Shown in pieces: positions 8,890-17,528 of a DNA stretch of 64,000 bases. Under the pieces are notes generated by a model that was not told where the DNA came from, searched no databases, and worked only from the letters and a program-made list of their open reading frames with translations. Location: positions 496,001 through 560,000 of the forward strand of contig NZ_JAGIAM010000001.1 of NCBI RefSeq assembly GCF_017744835.1, in the 5' to 3' direction. Both the position numbers and the translations under genes were made by a program. This DNA is from Sphingomonas sp. Lineage in GTDB: Bacteria > Pseudomonadota > Alphaproteobacteria > Sphingomonadales > Sphingomonadaceae. Every line of letters begins with the position of its first letter. Position 1 is the stretch's first letter.

Positions 8890-9423
8890 TCATGCGTGGC
8901 GTATGCGCGAGGCGATGAAACGCTGCTGGAGCCACCAGCTGCCGGCGTCCTCGACCCAGTTGCGCCAAGTGAAGCCATCGGCCGAGAAATCCGAGAACAC
9001 CCACTTCATCCGTGGCGTCTGTCCCCGGCTCTCGAGGACGATCTCGTCATGGATAAGCCGGGATTGGAATTCGAGAATTGAGGAGTGCCGGGGTCCCGTC
9101 CAAGTAGAGCGCCAAGTTCGCGTCCTGCGATCATAGAAGCGTACGCTTGTTCCATGCTCGTGCGGCGGCGTCCCGTCCGTCCGCTCGGAGCGCGGCGGCG
9201 TAATCCAGACATCCTGCACGCCCAGTCCGTCGAGCACCCACGAAAAGTGCCATTCGCCGGGCAGTGCGCGCTCGACGTCACCTTTCGAATCGAGCCACTC
9301 GATCGTAAGCGACCAGCTGCCAATTACCGGGGCATAGATGCGGTCCGCTTCCGGGATATCCGGATGCGGGCCGTCGGCGACCAAGGAACGCATGAAGACG
9401 AAGCTTTCGCTCTGTTCGGACAT
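8890..9423 (-). CDS. Lipocalin-like/DUF1579-type hypothetical protein
   Basis: Small soluble protein of 177 aa rich in tryptophan and beta-strand pattern. PVIGSWSLTIEWLD, GEWHFSWVLDGLGVQDVWI and SVRFYDRRTRTWRSTW are typical of the DUF1579/lipocalin-like fold that binds small hydrophobic ligands. ATG 9423 starts the conserved part; AGGAG lies about 12 nt upstream. It is first in a unit with the DoxX-like protein (37-nt gap) and the AraC regulator. The ligand and reaction are unknown. Confidence 0.6.
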   Translation of the reverse strand: MSEQSESFVFMRSLVADGPHPDIPEADRIYAPVIGSWSLTIEWLDSKGDVERALPGEWHFSWVLDGLGVQDVWITPPRSERTDGTPPHEHGTSVRFYDRRTRTWRSTWTGPRHSSILEFQSRLIHDEIVLESRGQTPRMKWVFSDFSADGFTWRNWVEDAGSWWLQQRFIASRIRHA

Positions 9424-9579
9424 GCTCGTGAGACTCCTCGATCCTTGGCGCGTCCGCCTGAGCGCGCGAAGCCCCGGCGGCAGGCATCTGTTTGGCGCTC
9501 GTATTCCGGGCGCGGGAAAGCACGTTTGTCCGCGGTCGTCTGCGTCGGCCGCCACGCTTCGTCCAGGAATCAATTTTCG

Positions 9580-10536
9580 TCACTTTTTGCCTCGCTCGAT
9601 CGTCGCACCCGGCGCGCGGCGCGCGCGCGAACGTGACACCGCTCCCTCGATCGCCGTCGCATAGGCTTCGATCTCGCGCGCCATCCGCTGCCGCCCCGCG
9701 GTCGCTGTCGCGTGTGCCGGCGCCCCCATGTATCCACGCGGCGTGAGGGTGCTGGCCTGCTCCCCCCCGGCGCGCCATTCGCGCAACTGTCCAGGGTCGA
9801 GCGCAACCACGGGAAGGGCCCCTGCCAAGGCTTCGTCGACCTTGTCGGGCGCTGCGTGCAGCATGGCCGAGGTTTCGGCGGTGCCGGCGTGGAGATCGGG
9901 AAATCCGCGTTCCTCCGCGGCCGGCCAGCGCGCGAAGAGGAACGAGGCGTTGCCCGGGTCAAGGCCAAGGCGCTCGCCCAACACGTCCGGGACGACAAAC
10001 CGCGCCTTCAGTATGCCCTGCTCGTTCGCCTCGCGCACGGCATCGGCGATGGCCCGGCCGTGCGCGGCATCGAAATGACCGGTGATGCAATAGACTTCCT
10101 CGAAGCCGCTGCGGCGCAGGCTGCGGAATACGTCGAGCATGAGTGCGATCATGGTCTCGGGGCGCACGTGAATTGAGCCCGTGAATGCTCCGGTCACCGC
10201 GTTGACGCCCCAGTAGTAGGGAGGAACGATCCGGCTCTCGATGCCCTTGCCCGCCAGCGCGGATCTTACGCCGCGCAGCTGGGCAGAGGGGATCGCGACA
10301 TCTGTCGACAGCGGGAGGTGCGGGCCGTGTTCCTCGATGGCGCCCAATGCCCACAGCGCTATCGCGCCGCCCTTGGCGGCGGCTTCGACCTCGACATAGC
10401 TTTGCTCGGCGATCGTCCCGTGCAGGACGTCCTGCGCAGCGGCGGCAGCAGGGACAAGCGTTACCGAAGCGCCGCCGAGCAGCCGGACAAGCCCGTTCCA
10501 GCCCGCGCAACCTTGTCGGCCGGATGCCACTGTCAT
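9580..10536 (-). CDS. Creatininase family amidohydrolase, exported form
   Basis: Member of the creatininase (creatinine amidohydrolase) family, binuclear-metal enzymes that open cyclic amides. The 318-aa protein shows the metal-ligand segment GAIEEHGPHLPLSTD near residue 70, a second site YCITGHFDAAHG and a third HAGTAETSAM. Unusually for the family, it starts with an apparent signal peptide ending in VPAAAAAQD, which predicts periplasmic location. The ATG at 10536 overlaps the stop of the PEP-mutase-like gene as ATGA. The true substrate may be a lactam or formamide other than creatinine. Confidence 0.85.
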   Translation of the reverse strand: MTVASGRQGCAGWNGLVRLLGGASVTLVPAAAAAQDVLHGTIAEQSYVEVEAAAKGGAIALWALGAIEEHGPHLPLSTDVAIPSAQLRGVRSALAGKGIESRIVPPYYWGVNAVTGAFTGSIHVRPETMIALMLDVFRSLRRSGFEEVYCITGHFDAAHGRAIADAVREANEQGILKARFVVPDVLGERLGLDPGNASFLFARWPAAEERGFPDLHAGTAETSAMLHAAPDKVDEALAGALPVVALDPGQLREWRAGGEQASTLTPRGYMGAPAHATATAGRQRMAREIEAYATAIEGAVSRSRARRAPGATIERGKK

Positions 10537-11306
10537 GCCTTGCCAAGCCGGCCGCATGCCGCTCTTGCCGTGGCTTCGAGCGCGTGCATCGCGGCGAGGA
10601 AGGGGGCCGGCCCGAAACTTATGCGGGCCACGCCCAGGCCGGCGAGCCGGGCCAGCAATGAACCGCCCTCGGCAACCATCACGTTCACAGGGAGCGGACA
10701 GGCCGTACAGAGCGCGCCAATCAGCTCATCGTCGACCAGGCCGGGCACGAAGAAGCCGTCGGCGCCGGCGTCACGATAGGTTTCGGCGCGGTCTTTCGCC
10801 GCGTCGAGCAGGGCTGCCGGCTCGTCCTCCCCTCCCAGGAACAGATCGGTACGGGCGTTGATGAACAGGGGAATGCCCATCGCGTCGGCAGCGCGGCGGA
10901 GGGCGGCAATTCGTCCGGCCTGCCGGCGGGGCTCGTAAAGCCCTGTTCCTGCGGTAATGCGATCCTCGAAATTGATGCCGACCACTCCCAGCGCGAGCAA
11001 GCGAGCGACGTTCGCTGCGAGCAGGTCGTCGTCCTCGGCGTAGCCAGCCTCGAAGTCGACCGTCAGCGGCAGGTCGAGGCTGGCGGCAATCCGTCCGACG
11101 ATCTGCTCGACCAGCGCCAGCGGGATCGCCTGCCCGTCTTCGTAGCCATGGGCAGCCGCGACCGCCCAGCTGCTAGTCGCGATCGCCTCGGCGCCCGCCG
11201 CCGCGACCGCCCGTGCGCTGCCCGTATCCCAGGCGTTGTAAAGCACCAGCGGGGCCTCGCCCCTATGCAGCGCGGCGAACCTGCGTGCCTTTTCGATCTG
11301 CTCCAA
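10533..11306 (-). CDS. Isocitrate lyase/PEP mutase superfamily protein
   Basis: TIM-barrel enzyme of 257 aa. It carries LTVDFEAGYAEDD for Mg binding and GINFEDRITAGTGLYEP around the catalytic loop. The ICL signature KKCGH is absent, so it is a PEP-mutase/2-methylisocitrate-lyase-like or oxaloacetate-type C-C or P-C lyase, not isocitrate lyase. No in-frame ATG precedes the conserved N-terminus; TTG at 11306 with GGAAGGAA upstream is the best start. It is the middle gene of a three-gene unit between the saccharopine-dehydrogenase-like gene (50-nt gap) and the creatininase (4-nt overlap). Confidence 0.85.
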   Translation of the reverse strand: MEQIEKARRFAALHRGEAPLVLYNAWDTGSARAVAAAGAEAIATSSWAVAAAHGYEDGQAIPLALVEQIVGRIAASLDLPLTVDFEAGYAEDDDLLAANVARLLALGVVGINFEDRITAGTGLYEPRRQAGRIAALRRAADAMGIPLFINARTDLFLGGEDEPAALLDAAKDRAETYRDAGADGFFVPGLVDDELIGALCTACPLPVNVMVAEGGSLLARLAGLGVARISFGPAPFLAAMHALEATARAACGRLGKA

Positions 11307-11356
11307 GCTCGTTCCTTCCCCTTGCCGATTGATGGTCTTTCCGCGCCGGCGCGCCG

Positions 11357-12394
11357 CTAGGCGCCCCGAGCCTCGGTCGTGAATGCGTCCGGTGCGATCG
11401 CGCCCAGGAAGCTTGCCGCATCGAACGCGGCTCCCGGTGCAAAGGCGCCGCGCGCCGTGGTGCGGTGGTCGAGGATACGCTCGGCGGCTTCGCAGACGAG
11501 CGGTGCCGAGAAGGCGTAGATGTCGCGTCCGCCGACCCTGGCCCGGCGTTCGAGGCCTCCTTTTTGCACGATCGCCTCGACGAGAAAGCGCTGGGCCGAT
11601 CGGCCGTGCGCATCCACGGGTTGCGGCGGCGGCGTAGCCGGATCGCGAATGTCGTTGAGCGCGGCCGCGCTGAGGTACGTGTGCAGTTCCCTCGTACGCA
11701 GGTGCCGCGCGACGAGGACGACTTCGGAAAGCGGCATCTCCACCATCTCCTGGCGTGCGAACGGCGGCGGGAAATCCCACGCTCGGGTCGCTGCGGGCAA
11801 TGCCAGCGGCGCGAGCGCGCCGCCCGTGACCATCAGGCGCTGCGCGGTGTTGCGCGCGCCGGTAAGGCGGGTTCCTTGGGTCGGATGCCAGCTGTCGAGC
11901 GCAATGCCGATGGCTACGTCATCGACCGATTCCCAGTCGCCTGCGGCGGCGGTAACGAGCAGGTCGGCAAGTCCGCCGAAGAATCCCATCGCCGGCATGA
12001 CGAGCAGGCCGGCGCGGCGGGCGGGTTCTGCGAAATGCTCAAGGGTCGCCGTCGCACTGGCCTGCTCGGCGGTCACGTCCAGATAGTGCGCACCGGCGCG
12101 AAGTGCTGCGGCCGCGACGGTCTCTGCCGTGTCGAGAAATGGCCCTGCGCAATTGATGACCATCGCGACGTCAACAAACGCCTGGTCGAGCGATGCCGGA
12201 TCGTCGATCGATGCGCCGCGCAGTTCCACGCCGCTGTCCTCGAGGCCGGTGGCGAGGAGTCGGGACGTGTCACGCCCTGCGGCGACAGGCGTCATTCCGC
12301 GGCGGAGCAGCTCAGACACGACGAACCGCCCCGTATGCCCGGCGGCGCCATATACGGCGACTCTGCTTTTACCGCCGGACTTCTTGTCAGGCAT
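11357..12394 (-). CDS. Saccharopine dehydrogenase-like NAD(P)-binding protein
   Basis: Rossmann-fold oxidoreductase of 345 aa. VAVYGAAGHTGRFVVSELLR at the N-terminus is the dinucleotide-binding glycine loop with the GxxGxxG pattern, followed by VINCAGPFLDT and AGAHYLDVTAEQ, both typical of the saccharopine dehydrogenase-like and trans-acting enoyl reductase family. Lysine metabolism is not implied, since most proteins of this group act on other substrates. ATG 12394 is chosen; a TTG at 12415 is also in frame. It heads the operon that continues with the PEP-mutase-like and creatininase genes. Confidence 0.8.
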   Translation of the reverse strand: MPDKKSGGKSRVAVYGAAGHTGRFVVSELLRRGMTPVAAGRDTSRLLATGLEDSGVELRGASIDDPASLDQAFVDVAMVINCAGPFLDTAETVAAAALRAGAHYLDVTAEQASATATLEHFAEPARRAGLLVMPAMGFFGGLADLLVTAAAGDWESVDDVAIGIALDSWHPTQGTRLTGARNTAQRLMVTGGALAPLALPAATRAWDFPPPFARQEMVEMPLSEVVLVARHLRTRELHTYLSAAALNDIRDPATPPPQPVDAHGRSAQRFLVEAIVQKGGLERRARVGGRDIYAFSAPLVCEAAERILDHRTTARGAFAPGAAFDAASFLGAIAPDAFTTEARGA

Positions 12395-12519
12395 GTCGAT
12401 CTTTCGGTTGCTCAAGGTTCCAAGCCGACGTCACTATCGTGCAGCTGCGCGGTTTTTGCGCTAATCAAGCGTCGGTCGCGCGTCTAAACGGCGCTGCGGT
12501 ACTTGCTTGGATGCGTGGA

Positions 12520-13524
12520 TCATGACGGGAGCCAAAGCCGCCGGGCCTCCTCGGCAATGAGGTCCGGATATTCTTCGGGAAAGAAGAACCGCGCGCCGGT
12601 CAGCGCACGGATCCCTCTGGAATTCGGAAACAGGCCATCGAGAAAGGCGGGGCTGTCCCGTGCGAAGAGGCCGTCCGCCGTGCCCCAGACAATGCGAACC
12701 TCGCCCGGGAATCGCTTCAGCCGTTCATGCTCGGCACGCAGCACGTTGGGCTCGAGCGCGAGCGTAAATTCGTTCGTCAGCGCCTTGCGGCGCGGCGTCG
12801 CGATCAGCGGTCCGAGATAGACCTCGAGCGCGGCGTCGCTCGGAAAGCCCGCCCGGCTGTATCCGTCGCTAAGCTCCTTGCGACGCGCGAGCTCCTTGTC
12901 GTGGAACCAGGGCACTAGCCAGGCGTCCGGATAGTCTCCCTCGCGGGCAAGGGCGATCACCGTCGCAAGCGCTGGAGGGGGATTGTCGATCTCGGTGTCG
13001 CAGTTGGTCAGCAGGAGCGTCCTGACGCGACCGGGTGCGCGTGCGGCAAGCAGCTGCGCGACCGTGCCGCCGCTGTCGTTTCCGACCAGGTCAATCTCGC
13101 CGACGCCCAGCTCGTCGAGGAAGTCGAGCAGCATTTCAACCTGGGCGTGCGGGCCCAGCGACTGGCCGGGGCGAGGATCGGTGTACCCCATCCCCAGCAG
13201 GTCGGGGGCAAGGCAGCGGCGCAGCGGGGACAGACGATCGATTGCTCCCCGCCATTGGAACCCGTTCAGCGGGAAGCCGTGGATAAACAGCGCGGCAGGA
13301 CCGGTGCCGCGGTCGAGATAGCTGATCGTGCCGAAACGCGTGCCGAGCAGGCGGCGATCCACGTGGAAACGCGCGGCGTCGATGGCCTCGTCCGGACCGA
13401 TCAACGCTTTCCCTGCCTCGCCTGGGGTCGCCGCCGGGCTCGCCTCGGCGGCGGCCGCGCCACGTCCCAGGCCGCCCCCCGCCAATCCCAGGGTCGCCGA
13501 AACGAGAAAATTGCGCCTGATCAT
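12520..13524 (-). CDS. Alpha/beta hydrolase with Asp nucleophile, Tat-exported
   Basis: Haloalkane-dehalogenase/epoxide-hydrolase-like protein of 334 aa. The N-terminus MIRRNFLVSATLGLAGGG is a twin-arginine signal, so folded export is likely. FIHGFPLNGFQW forms the oxyanion loop, and VGNDSGGTVAQ places Asp at the nucleophile elbow instead of Ser. At the usual catalytic His position near the C-terminus the sequence reads GARFFFPEEYPD with no His, so the triad needs checking. ATG 13524 follows AAGGAA. It is divergent from the XRE regulator at 13690. Whether it acts on halides, epoxides or something else is not visible. Confidence 0.8.
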   Translation of the reverse strand: MIRRNFLVSATLGLAGGGLGRGAAAAEASPAATPGEAGKALIGPDEAIDAARFHVDRRLLGTRFGTISYLDRGTGPAALFIHGFPLNGFQWRGAIDRLSPLRRCLAPDLLGMGYTDPRPGQSLGPHAQVEMLLDFLDELGVGEIDLVGNDSGGTVAQLLAARAPGRVRTLLLTNCDTEIDNPPPALATVIALAREGDYPDAWLVPWFHDKELARRKELSDGYSRAGFPSDAALEVYLGPLIATPRRKALTNEFTLALEPNVLRAEHERLKRFPGEVRIVWGTADGLFARDSPAFLDGLFPNSRGIRALTGARFFFPEEYPDLIAEEARRLWLPS

Positions 13525-13689
13525 CGTCGCATTCCTTTCGCCCGCCCTTGTCGACCCGGAAAAGGATGCGTGGCGATGACCTGCAAGGTCATGGCGTCGC
13601 GACCACGTTGCCCCCAGACAGCGGCGCGATATATCCGGGTGCAAGCAGACAAGGTCATCGCCGGCATGCAAACCGCAGCAGGTTCCACC

Positions 13690-14493
13690 ATGAAGCGGCC
13701 AAGCAGATGGACGCCGCTCGGCGCCCTGCTGCGCGAGTGGCGGGCTGCCCGCGGCCTCAGCCAAATGACGCTGGCCTTGCACGCGGGAACCTCGCCGCGG
13801 CACCTGAGCTATGTCGAGACCGGCCGTTCGCAGCCGAGCCGCGGCCTCCTCACGGCCCTCGCCGAGGCGCTTGAGCTGCCCCTGCGCGAACGCAACGAGC
13901 TGCTGGTGGCGGCAGGTTATGCACCCGCATTTCCTGCATCTTCGCTCGACGCGCCCGAGATGGGGCTGGTCAGCGCCGCCGTGTCGCTCATCCTTGAAGA
14001 GCACGAACCCTACCCGGCTTTTGCCTTCGATCGGAATTGGGACCTGATCCAGGCCAGCGCGGGCATGACACGGCTGCTCGAGGCAGTGCGACCGGGCGGG
14101 CCGAAGAACCGCAATATTCTTCTCCAGTTGTTCGATCCCGACGACATGCGGCCGGCAATTGCAAACTGGAGCGAGGTTGCCAGCGAATTGCTGCGCCATC
14201 TCCACCACGAAATCCGCCGCCGTCCGACCGACCCGCGTCCGCGCACGCTGCTCGCCCGCCTCACCGCATTCCCGGGAGTGCCCGACGCGTGGCGACGCCG
14301 CGAGCCAGGAAGGCCGCCACTGCCCGTCGTGACCACAGCGCTGCACGGGCCCGACGGCGAGCTCCGCTTCTTCTCGACGCTTACGACATTCGTTGGCGCG
14401 TCCGAAGTCGTGGCGGACGAGCTGCGCATCGAAGCAATGCACCCGGCAGACGAAGCGACACGGGCCTTTTGCCGCGCCTTGGCCCAGCGCTAG
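13690..14493 (+). CDS. XRE regulator with MmyB-like ligand domain
   Basis: Transcription factor of 267 aa. Residues 8-65 are a helix-turn-helix of the XRE type (LREWRAARGLSQMTLALHA, then SPRHLSYVETGRSQPSRGLL). The C-terminal part is the MmyB-like PAS-type domain (YPAFAFDRNWDLIQASAGM and the later LRFFSTLTTFVGASEV), which binds fatty-acid-like ligands in studied relatives. The start could be ATG 13666 or 13690; the latter gives the family-like N-terminus. It lies divergently next to the alpha/beta hydrolase gene, its probable target. Confidence 0.88.
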   Translation: MKRPSRWTPLGALLREWRAARGLSQMTLALHAGTSPRHLSYVETGRSQPSRGLLTALAEALELPLRERNELLVAAGYAPAFPASSLDAPEMGLVSAAVSLILEEHEPYPAFAFDRNWDLIQASAGMTRLLEAVRPGGPKNRNILLQLFDPDDMRPAIANWSEVASELLRHLHHEIRRRPTDPRPRTLLARLTAFPGVPDAWRRREPGRPPLPVVTTALHGPDGELRFFSTLTTFVGASEVVADELRIEAMHPADEATRAFCRALAQR

Positions 14494-14610
14494 CGGGGGC
14501 CGAGGCGCCCCTGGCCGGAGGTAACGGCAGCCCAGGAAATCCCGCCACTCTTGTAACTCCCGCCCTTCGTGCCTTTCGCCGTCAACTGCCCCCCGCAAGA
14601 GGAGGGCTGG

Positions 14611-15195
14611 ATGCGCAGACTGATTGCCGGAATGAAGATTTCCCTCGACGGGAAGGTGGTGGCCGCCGACGGATATCCGGAGTGGGTGCAGGCCTGGTCG
14701 GAAGACTACGATCTCACGCCGCAGATCGATGCGTGCCTTCTTGGCCGCGCCATGTACCCCGACTATGAGCGATACTGGACGGCCGTCATTGAGGCCCCCG
14801 ACCGGCTCCACCCCATGACCGGGGCGCTACCGACCGCCGACGAAATCGCCTGGGCACGGCATGTCCCGCAGCTGCCGCACTATGTCCTCTCGGCGACGTC
14901 GCAGGCGGCGCTCTGGCCGAACACCCGCTTCCTGCGCAGCACCGAAGATGTCGCCGAGCTGCTCCGGCAGTCCGGGAAGGACATCTACCTGGTAGGAGGC
15001 GCCGAGACGATCGCGGGGCTCATCGACTCCGGACTGGTCCACGAGCTCCGGCTTATCGTATACCCGCTCGTCTCGGTCGGCGGAACGGCGCTCTTCTCGA
15101 CGATCCAGGCGACGCACGCGCTCGAGCAGCTACAGGCTCGCCGCCTCGGCGACGGGCGGGTGCGGCTGGACTACAGGATCGCGGCTGCGCGATAG
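14611..15195 (+). CDS. Dihydrofolate reductase family protein (RibD C-terminal type)
   Basis: NAD(P)H-dependent reductase of 194 aa related to the C-terminal domain of RibD and to bacterial YwjB-like proteins. MRRLIAGMKISLDGKV is the first strand and substrate loop; LLGRAMYPDYERYW, DIYLVGGAETIAGLIDSGL and ELRLIVYPLVSVGG are the cofactor-binding and core motifs. ATG 14611 has GGAGG 6 nt upstream. It is not the folate enzyme itself, as the usual DHFR residues are not kept. It stands alone and converges on the quinone-oxidoreductase gene. Confidence 0.85.
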   Translation: MRRLIAGMKISLDGKVVAADGYPEWVQAWSEDYDLTPQIDACLLGRAMYPDYERYWTAVIEAPDRLHPMTGALPTADEIAWARHVPQLPHYVLSATSQAALWPNTRFLRSTEDVAELLRQSGKDIYLVGGAETIAGLIDSGLVHELRLIVYPLVSVGGTALFSTIQATHALEQLQARRLGDGRVRLDYRIAAAR

Positions 15196-15378
15196 CGTGG
15201 AAGCCGCCTCGGCCCGCCGCCCCGCCCCGTCCTTCTCGCGACACGGTGACCCGGCATCGAGTCCCTCGGCGCGCCTCAGGCAGCCGCCGATGCGCCCGGG
15301 CAGGTTAGGACTAAGCTTGCGCCAAGGACAGCGCATCATGCGCCCTGGCCGGGCCGAGGGAAGTTCGACAGGCCGTAC

Positions 15379-16374
15379 CTAGCCATCGAGCACGGCGACG
15401 ACTTTGCCGATCTGCTCGTTCGATTCCAGGAAGCGCGTCGCATCTCGAATCCGGCCAAACGGGAACACGCGCGAGATCACGGGATCGAGCCGGCCGGCCT
15501 CGAGCCCTTCGACGATGAAAGCCTTGGCCAGCGCCAAGGCTGCGTCGTCGTTCACGACCTCTGTATAAAGGTAGCCCTTGATGGTCAGGCTCCGGCCAAG
15601 CACCGAAAACTGGGGGAACACCCCCGGCTCGGAACTGAGCGCTCCATATTCGACCAGCGTGCCTCCTGCCGCCATGCAGCCGGCAAGCTGCGCAATTGCG
15701 GGCCCTCCGATCGGATCGAAGGCGACGCGGGCGCCCTTGCCGCCCGTGATCTCCTCCACCCGGGCGGGGAGATCCTCGCACTCAACGGCGATCACGTGGT
15801 GGGCGCCGGCTTCGCGCAGTGCCTGTGCTTTCGCCCCCGACCGCGTTGTCGCAATGACGGTGGCTCCCACGCAGCGCGCGACCTGAATCGCGGCAATACC
15901 GACGCTGCTCGAGGCGGCCGAAACGATCACGAATTCGTTGGCCGCAAGCTTCGCTTGGTAGACCAGCGCACCCCAGGCGGTGACGTACTGCATCCATGCG
16001 GCGGCCGCCTTCTCGAATGACAGTCCGGCCGGATGCTTCACGACGTAGCGGGCGGGGATGGCGATGACTTCCCCATAGGTTGGCCAGCGGGACATGTCGG
16101 GGGTCGGAATGACGCTGACGACGTCGCCGACCGTGAACCCGGTCGCGCGGCTTCCGGCGGCGATGATGGTGCCGGCCGCTTCGTAGCCAAGGCCTGAAGG
16201 AAAAGAAGCTTCATGCAGGTAGGCCCCGTTGCGGAACATCACCTCGGCGCGGTTGAGGCCGATCGCGCGTACGGCGATCAATACCTCGTCCGCCGTCGGC
16301 ACCGGGGTCTCCAGTTCCTCGATGCGCAGCACATCGACGCTCCCGTATTCATGAAATCGGACGCTACGCGGCAT
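15379..16374 (-). CDS. Zinc-independent quinone oxidoreductase-like MDR protein
   Basis: Medium-chain dehydrogenase/reductase of 331 aa. The N-terminal GroES-like domain contains RAIGLNRAEVMFRNGAY and GLGYEAAGTIIAAGS; the Rossmann domain has VSAASSSVGIAAIQVARCVG. Catalytic and structural zinc ligands are absent, so it belongs to the quinone oxidoreductase/enoyl reductase branch. ATG 16374 has AGGAG 7 nt upstream. It is divergent from an HxlR-type regulator that probably controls it; such pairs commonly respond to electrophiles or quinones. Confidence 0.9.
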   Translation of the reverse strand: MPRSVRFHEYGSVDVLRIEELETPVPTADEVLIAVRAIGLNRAEVMFRNGAYLHEASFPSGLGYEAAGTIIAAGSRATGFTVGDVVSVIPTPDMSRWPTYGEVIAIPARYVVKHPAGLSFEKAAAAWMQYVTAWGALVYQAKLAANEFVIVSAASSSVGIAAIQVARCVGATVIATTRSGAKAQALREAGAHHVIAVECEDLPARVEEITGGKGARVAFDPIGGPAIAQLAGCMAAGGTLVEYGALSSEPGVFPQFSVLGRSLTIKGYLYTEVVNDDAALALAKAFIVEGLEAGRLDPVISRVFPFGRIRDATRFLESNEQIGKVVAVLDG

Positions 16375-16448
16375 GGGTGTACTCCTGTCTGCGCGCCGTT
16401 GCGGCGCGGGTCGCGGACAGAAGTGGCCGCGAAGTCGAAATTGAAAAT

Positions 16449-16487
16449 ACGGTAATCGAAAGCACATAGTGCCCGAAAGTATACCGT
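16449..16487. promoter_or_regulatory. Possible HxlR operator in divergent promoter region
   Basis: ACGGTA at 16449-16454 and its inverted match TACCGT at 16482-16487 lie three helical turns apart in the 123-bp gap between the oxidoreductase and the HxlR gene. The region is locally AT-rich and must contain both promoters. Six-base arms with a long spacer can arise by chance, so this is only a candidate. Confidence 0.3.
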
Positions 16488-16497
16488 GAGGGCGCCA

Positions 16498-16851
16498 ATG
16501 CAGAAGCTGCACGACTATGAACAGGTTCCTGGCTGCACCATGTACGCCACGCTGAATATCATTGGTGGCAAGTGGAAGGGCGTGATCCTCTACCACCTGA
16601 CGAAGGGAACGATGCGGTTCAACGCGCTCAAGCGCGAGCTGGGCGATTGCTCGCAACGACTTCTTATCAAGCAGTTGCGCGAGCTCGAGGCGGACGGTCT
16701 CGTCCAACGAACGGTATATCCGGTCGTGCCGCCGAGAGTGGATTACTCGATCACCGAGGAGGGTCGCTCGCTTGAGCCCATCCTCCATGAGTTGCGGAAC
16801 TGGGGCGAGGCCTGGTTGCACCGGCGGGGGCTTGTCGCGCGTGACGGCTGA
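16498..16851 (+). CDS. HxlR family winged-helix regulator
   Basis: Small regulator of 117 aa. CTMYATLNIIGGKWKGVILY is the HxlR N-terminal signature with the conserved Cys, followed by the winged helix (LKRELGDCSQRLLIKQLREL) and the dimer helix GRSLEPILHELRNWGE. The cysteine next to the DNA-binding domain suggests thiol or redox sensing, as in HypR/QorR-type relatives. ATG 16498 has GAGGG 7 nt upstream; the earlier GTG at 16486 would place that site inside the gene. It is divergent from the quinone oxidoreductase. Confidence 0.9.
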   Translation: MQKLHDYEQVPGCTMYATLNIIGGKWKGVILYHLTKGTMRFNALKRELGDCSQRLLIKQLRELEADGLVQRTVYPVVPPRVDYSITEEGRSLEPILHELRNWGEAWLHRRGLVARDG

Positions 16852-16970
16852 CTTTCATGCCCTACGCGACGCGCACCCGCCGCAAATTGCCGCGACGTGG
16901 CGCCGCTTTACGGCGGCCATCAAGCCGGATTCGCCTTCAAACGCCATTTGGCGACGCTACAACGCTGCGC

Positions 16971-17447
16971 ATGAAGCTCGACACATTTGACCGCCGGATT
17001 CTGAACCTGGTCCAGGAAGACGCCTCGCTGACTGGCGAAAAGCTCAGCGAAAGCGTCGCGCTGTCGGTCTCGGCGATCCAGCGACGGATTCGCCGCCTGC
17101 ACGAGGCGGGGGTCATCCAGCGCAACGTCTCGATCGTCGATCCCCAGCACGCCGGTCGCCCGACCTTCTTCGTCGTGGCGCTCCAGATCGAGCGCGAGCG
17201 CCCCGAGCTGCTCGCGCAACTGCGCCGCTGGCTGGCGAACGAGCCCCAGGTCCAACAGGCCTTCTACGTCACCGGCGAAGCCGATTTTGTCCTCATCGTG
17301 ACTGCTCCCGACACGGCAAGCTATGACGAGCTGATGTCCCGGATGGTGCGCGACAATGCCAATATCAGGCACTTCACCACCAACGTGGCTCTGGGTGTCA
17401 TCAAGCGCGGCTTGGCCATTCCCATCGCCATCGACGGGATCGATTGA
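16971..17447 (+). CDS. Lrp/AsnC family regulator
   Basis: Feast-famine regulator of 158 aa. KLDTFDRRILNLVQEDASLT begins the AsnC helix-turn-helix, and the RAM ligand-binding domain follows (FYVTGEADFVLIVTAPDTAS). Relatives respond to amino acids and often sit beside the amino-acid degrading enzyme they control. Here a PLP-dependent ammonia-lyase-like gene follows 81 nt downstream on the same strand, then an M20 peptidase. ATG 16971 is used because the RxL helix begins directly after it. Confidence 0.9.
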   Translation: MKLDTFDRRILNLVQEDASLTGEKLSESVALSVSAIQRRIRRLHEAGVIQRNVSIVDPQHAGRPTFFVVALQIERERPELLAQLRRWLANEPQVQQAFYVTGEADFVLIVTAPDTASYDELMSRMVRDNANIRHFTTNVALGVIKRGLAIPIAIDGID

Positions 17448-17528
17448 GGCGCCGCGGGCGCCGATTGTCCGCTTGCGAGCGTGCAAGTTTGCGGTCGCGC
17501 GGCACGGCACCGGCCTCATTATTGGGCC

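Noticed and set aside
10533..11306. Isocitrate lyase (aceA)
   Set aside because: The catalytic signature KKCGH is missing and the protein is about half the usual length, so only superfamily membership is claimed.
12520..14811. A 763-codon open frame on the minus strand
   Set aside because: Only the part from 13524 down has protein-family character; the N-terminal 430 codons are antisense to the XRE regulator and read as GC-rich shadow.
15379..16821. 480-codon frame that extends the quinone oxidoreductase upstream
   Set aside because: The extension is antisense to the HxlR regulator; ATG 16374 has a clear ribosome site and the MDR N-terminus.
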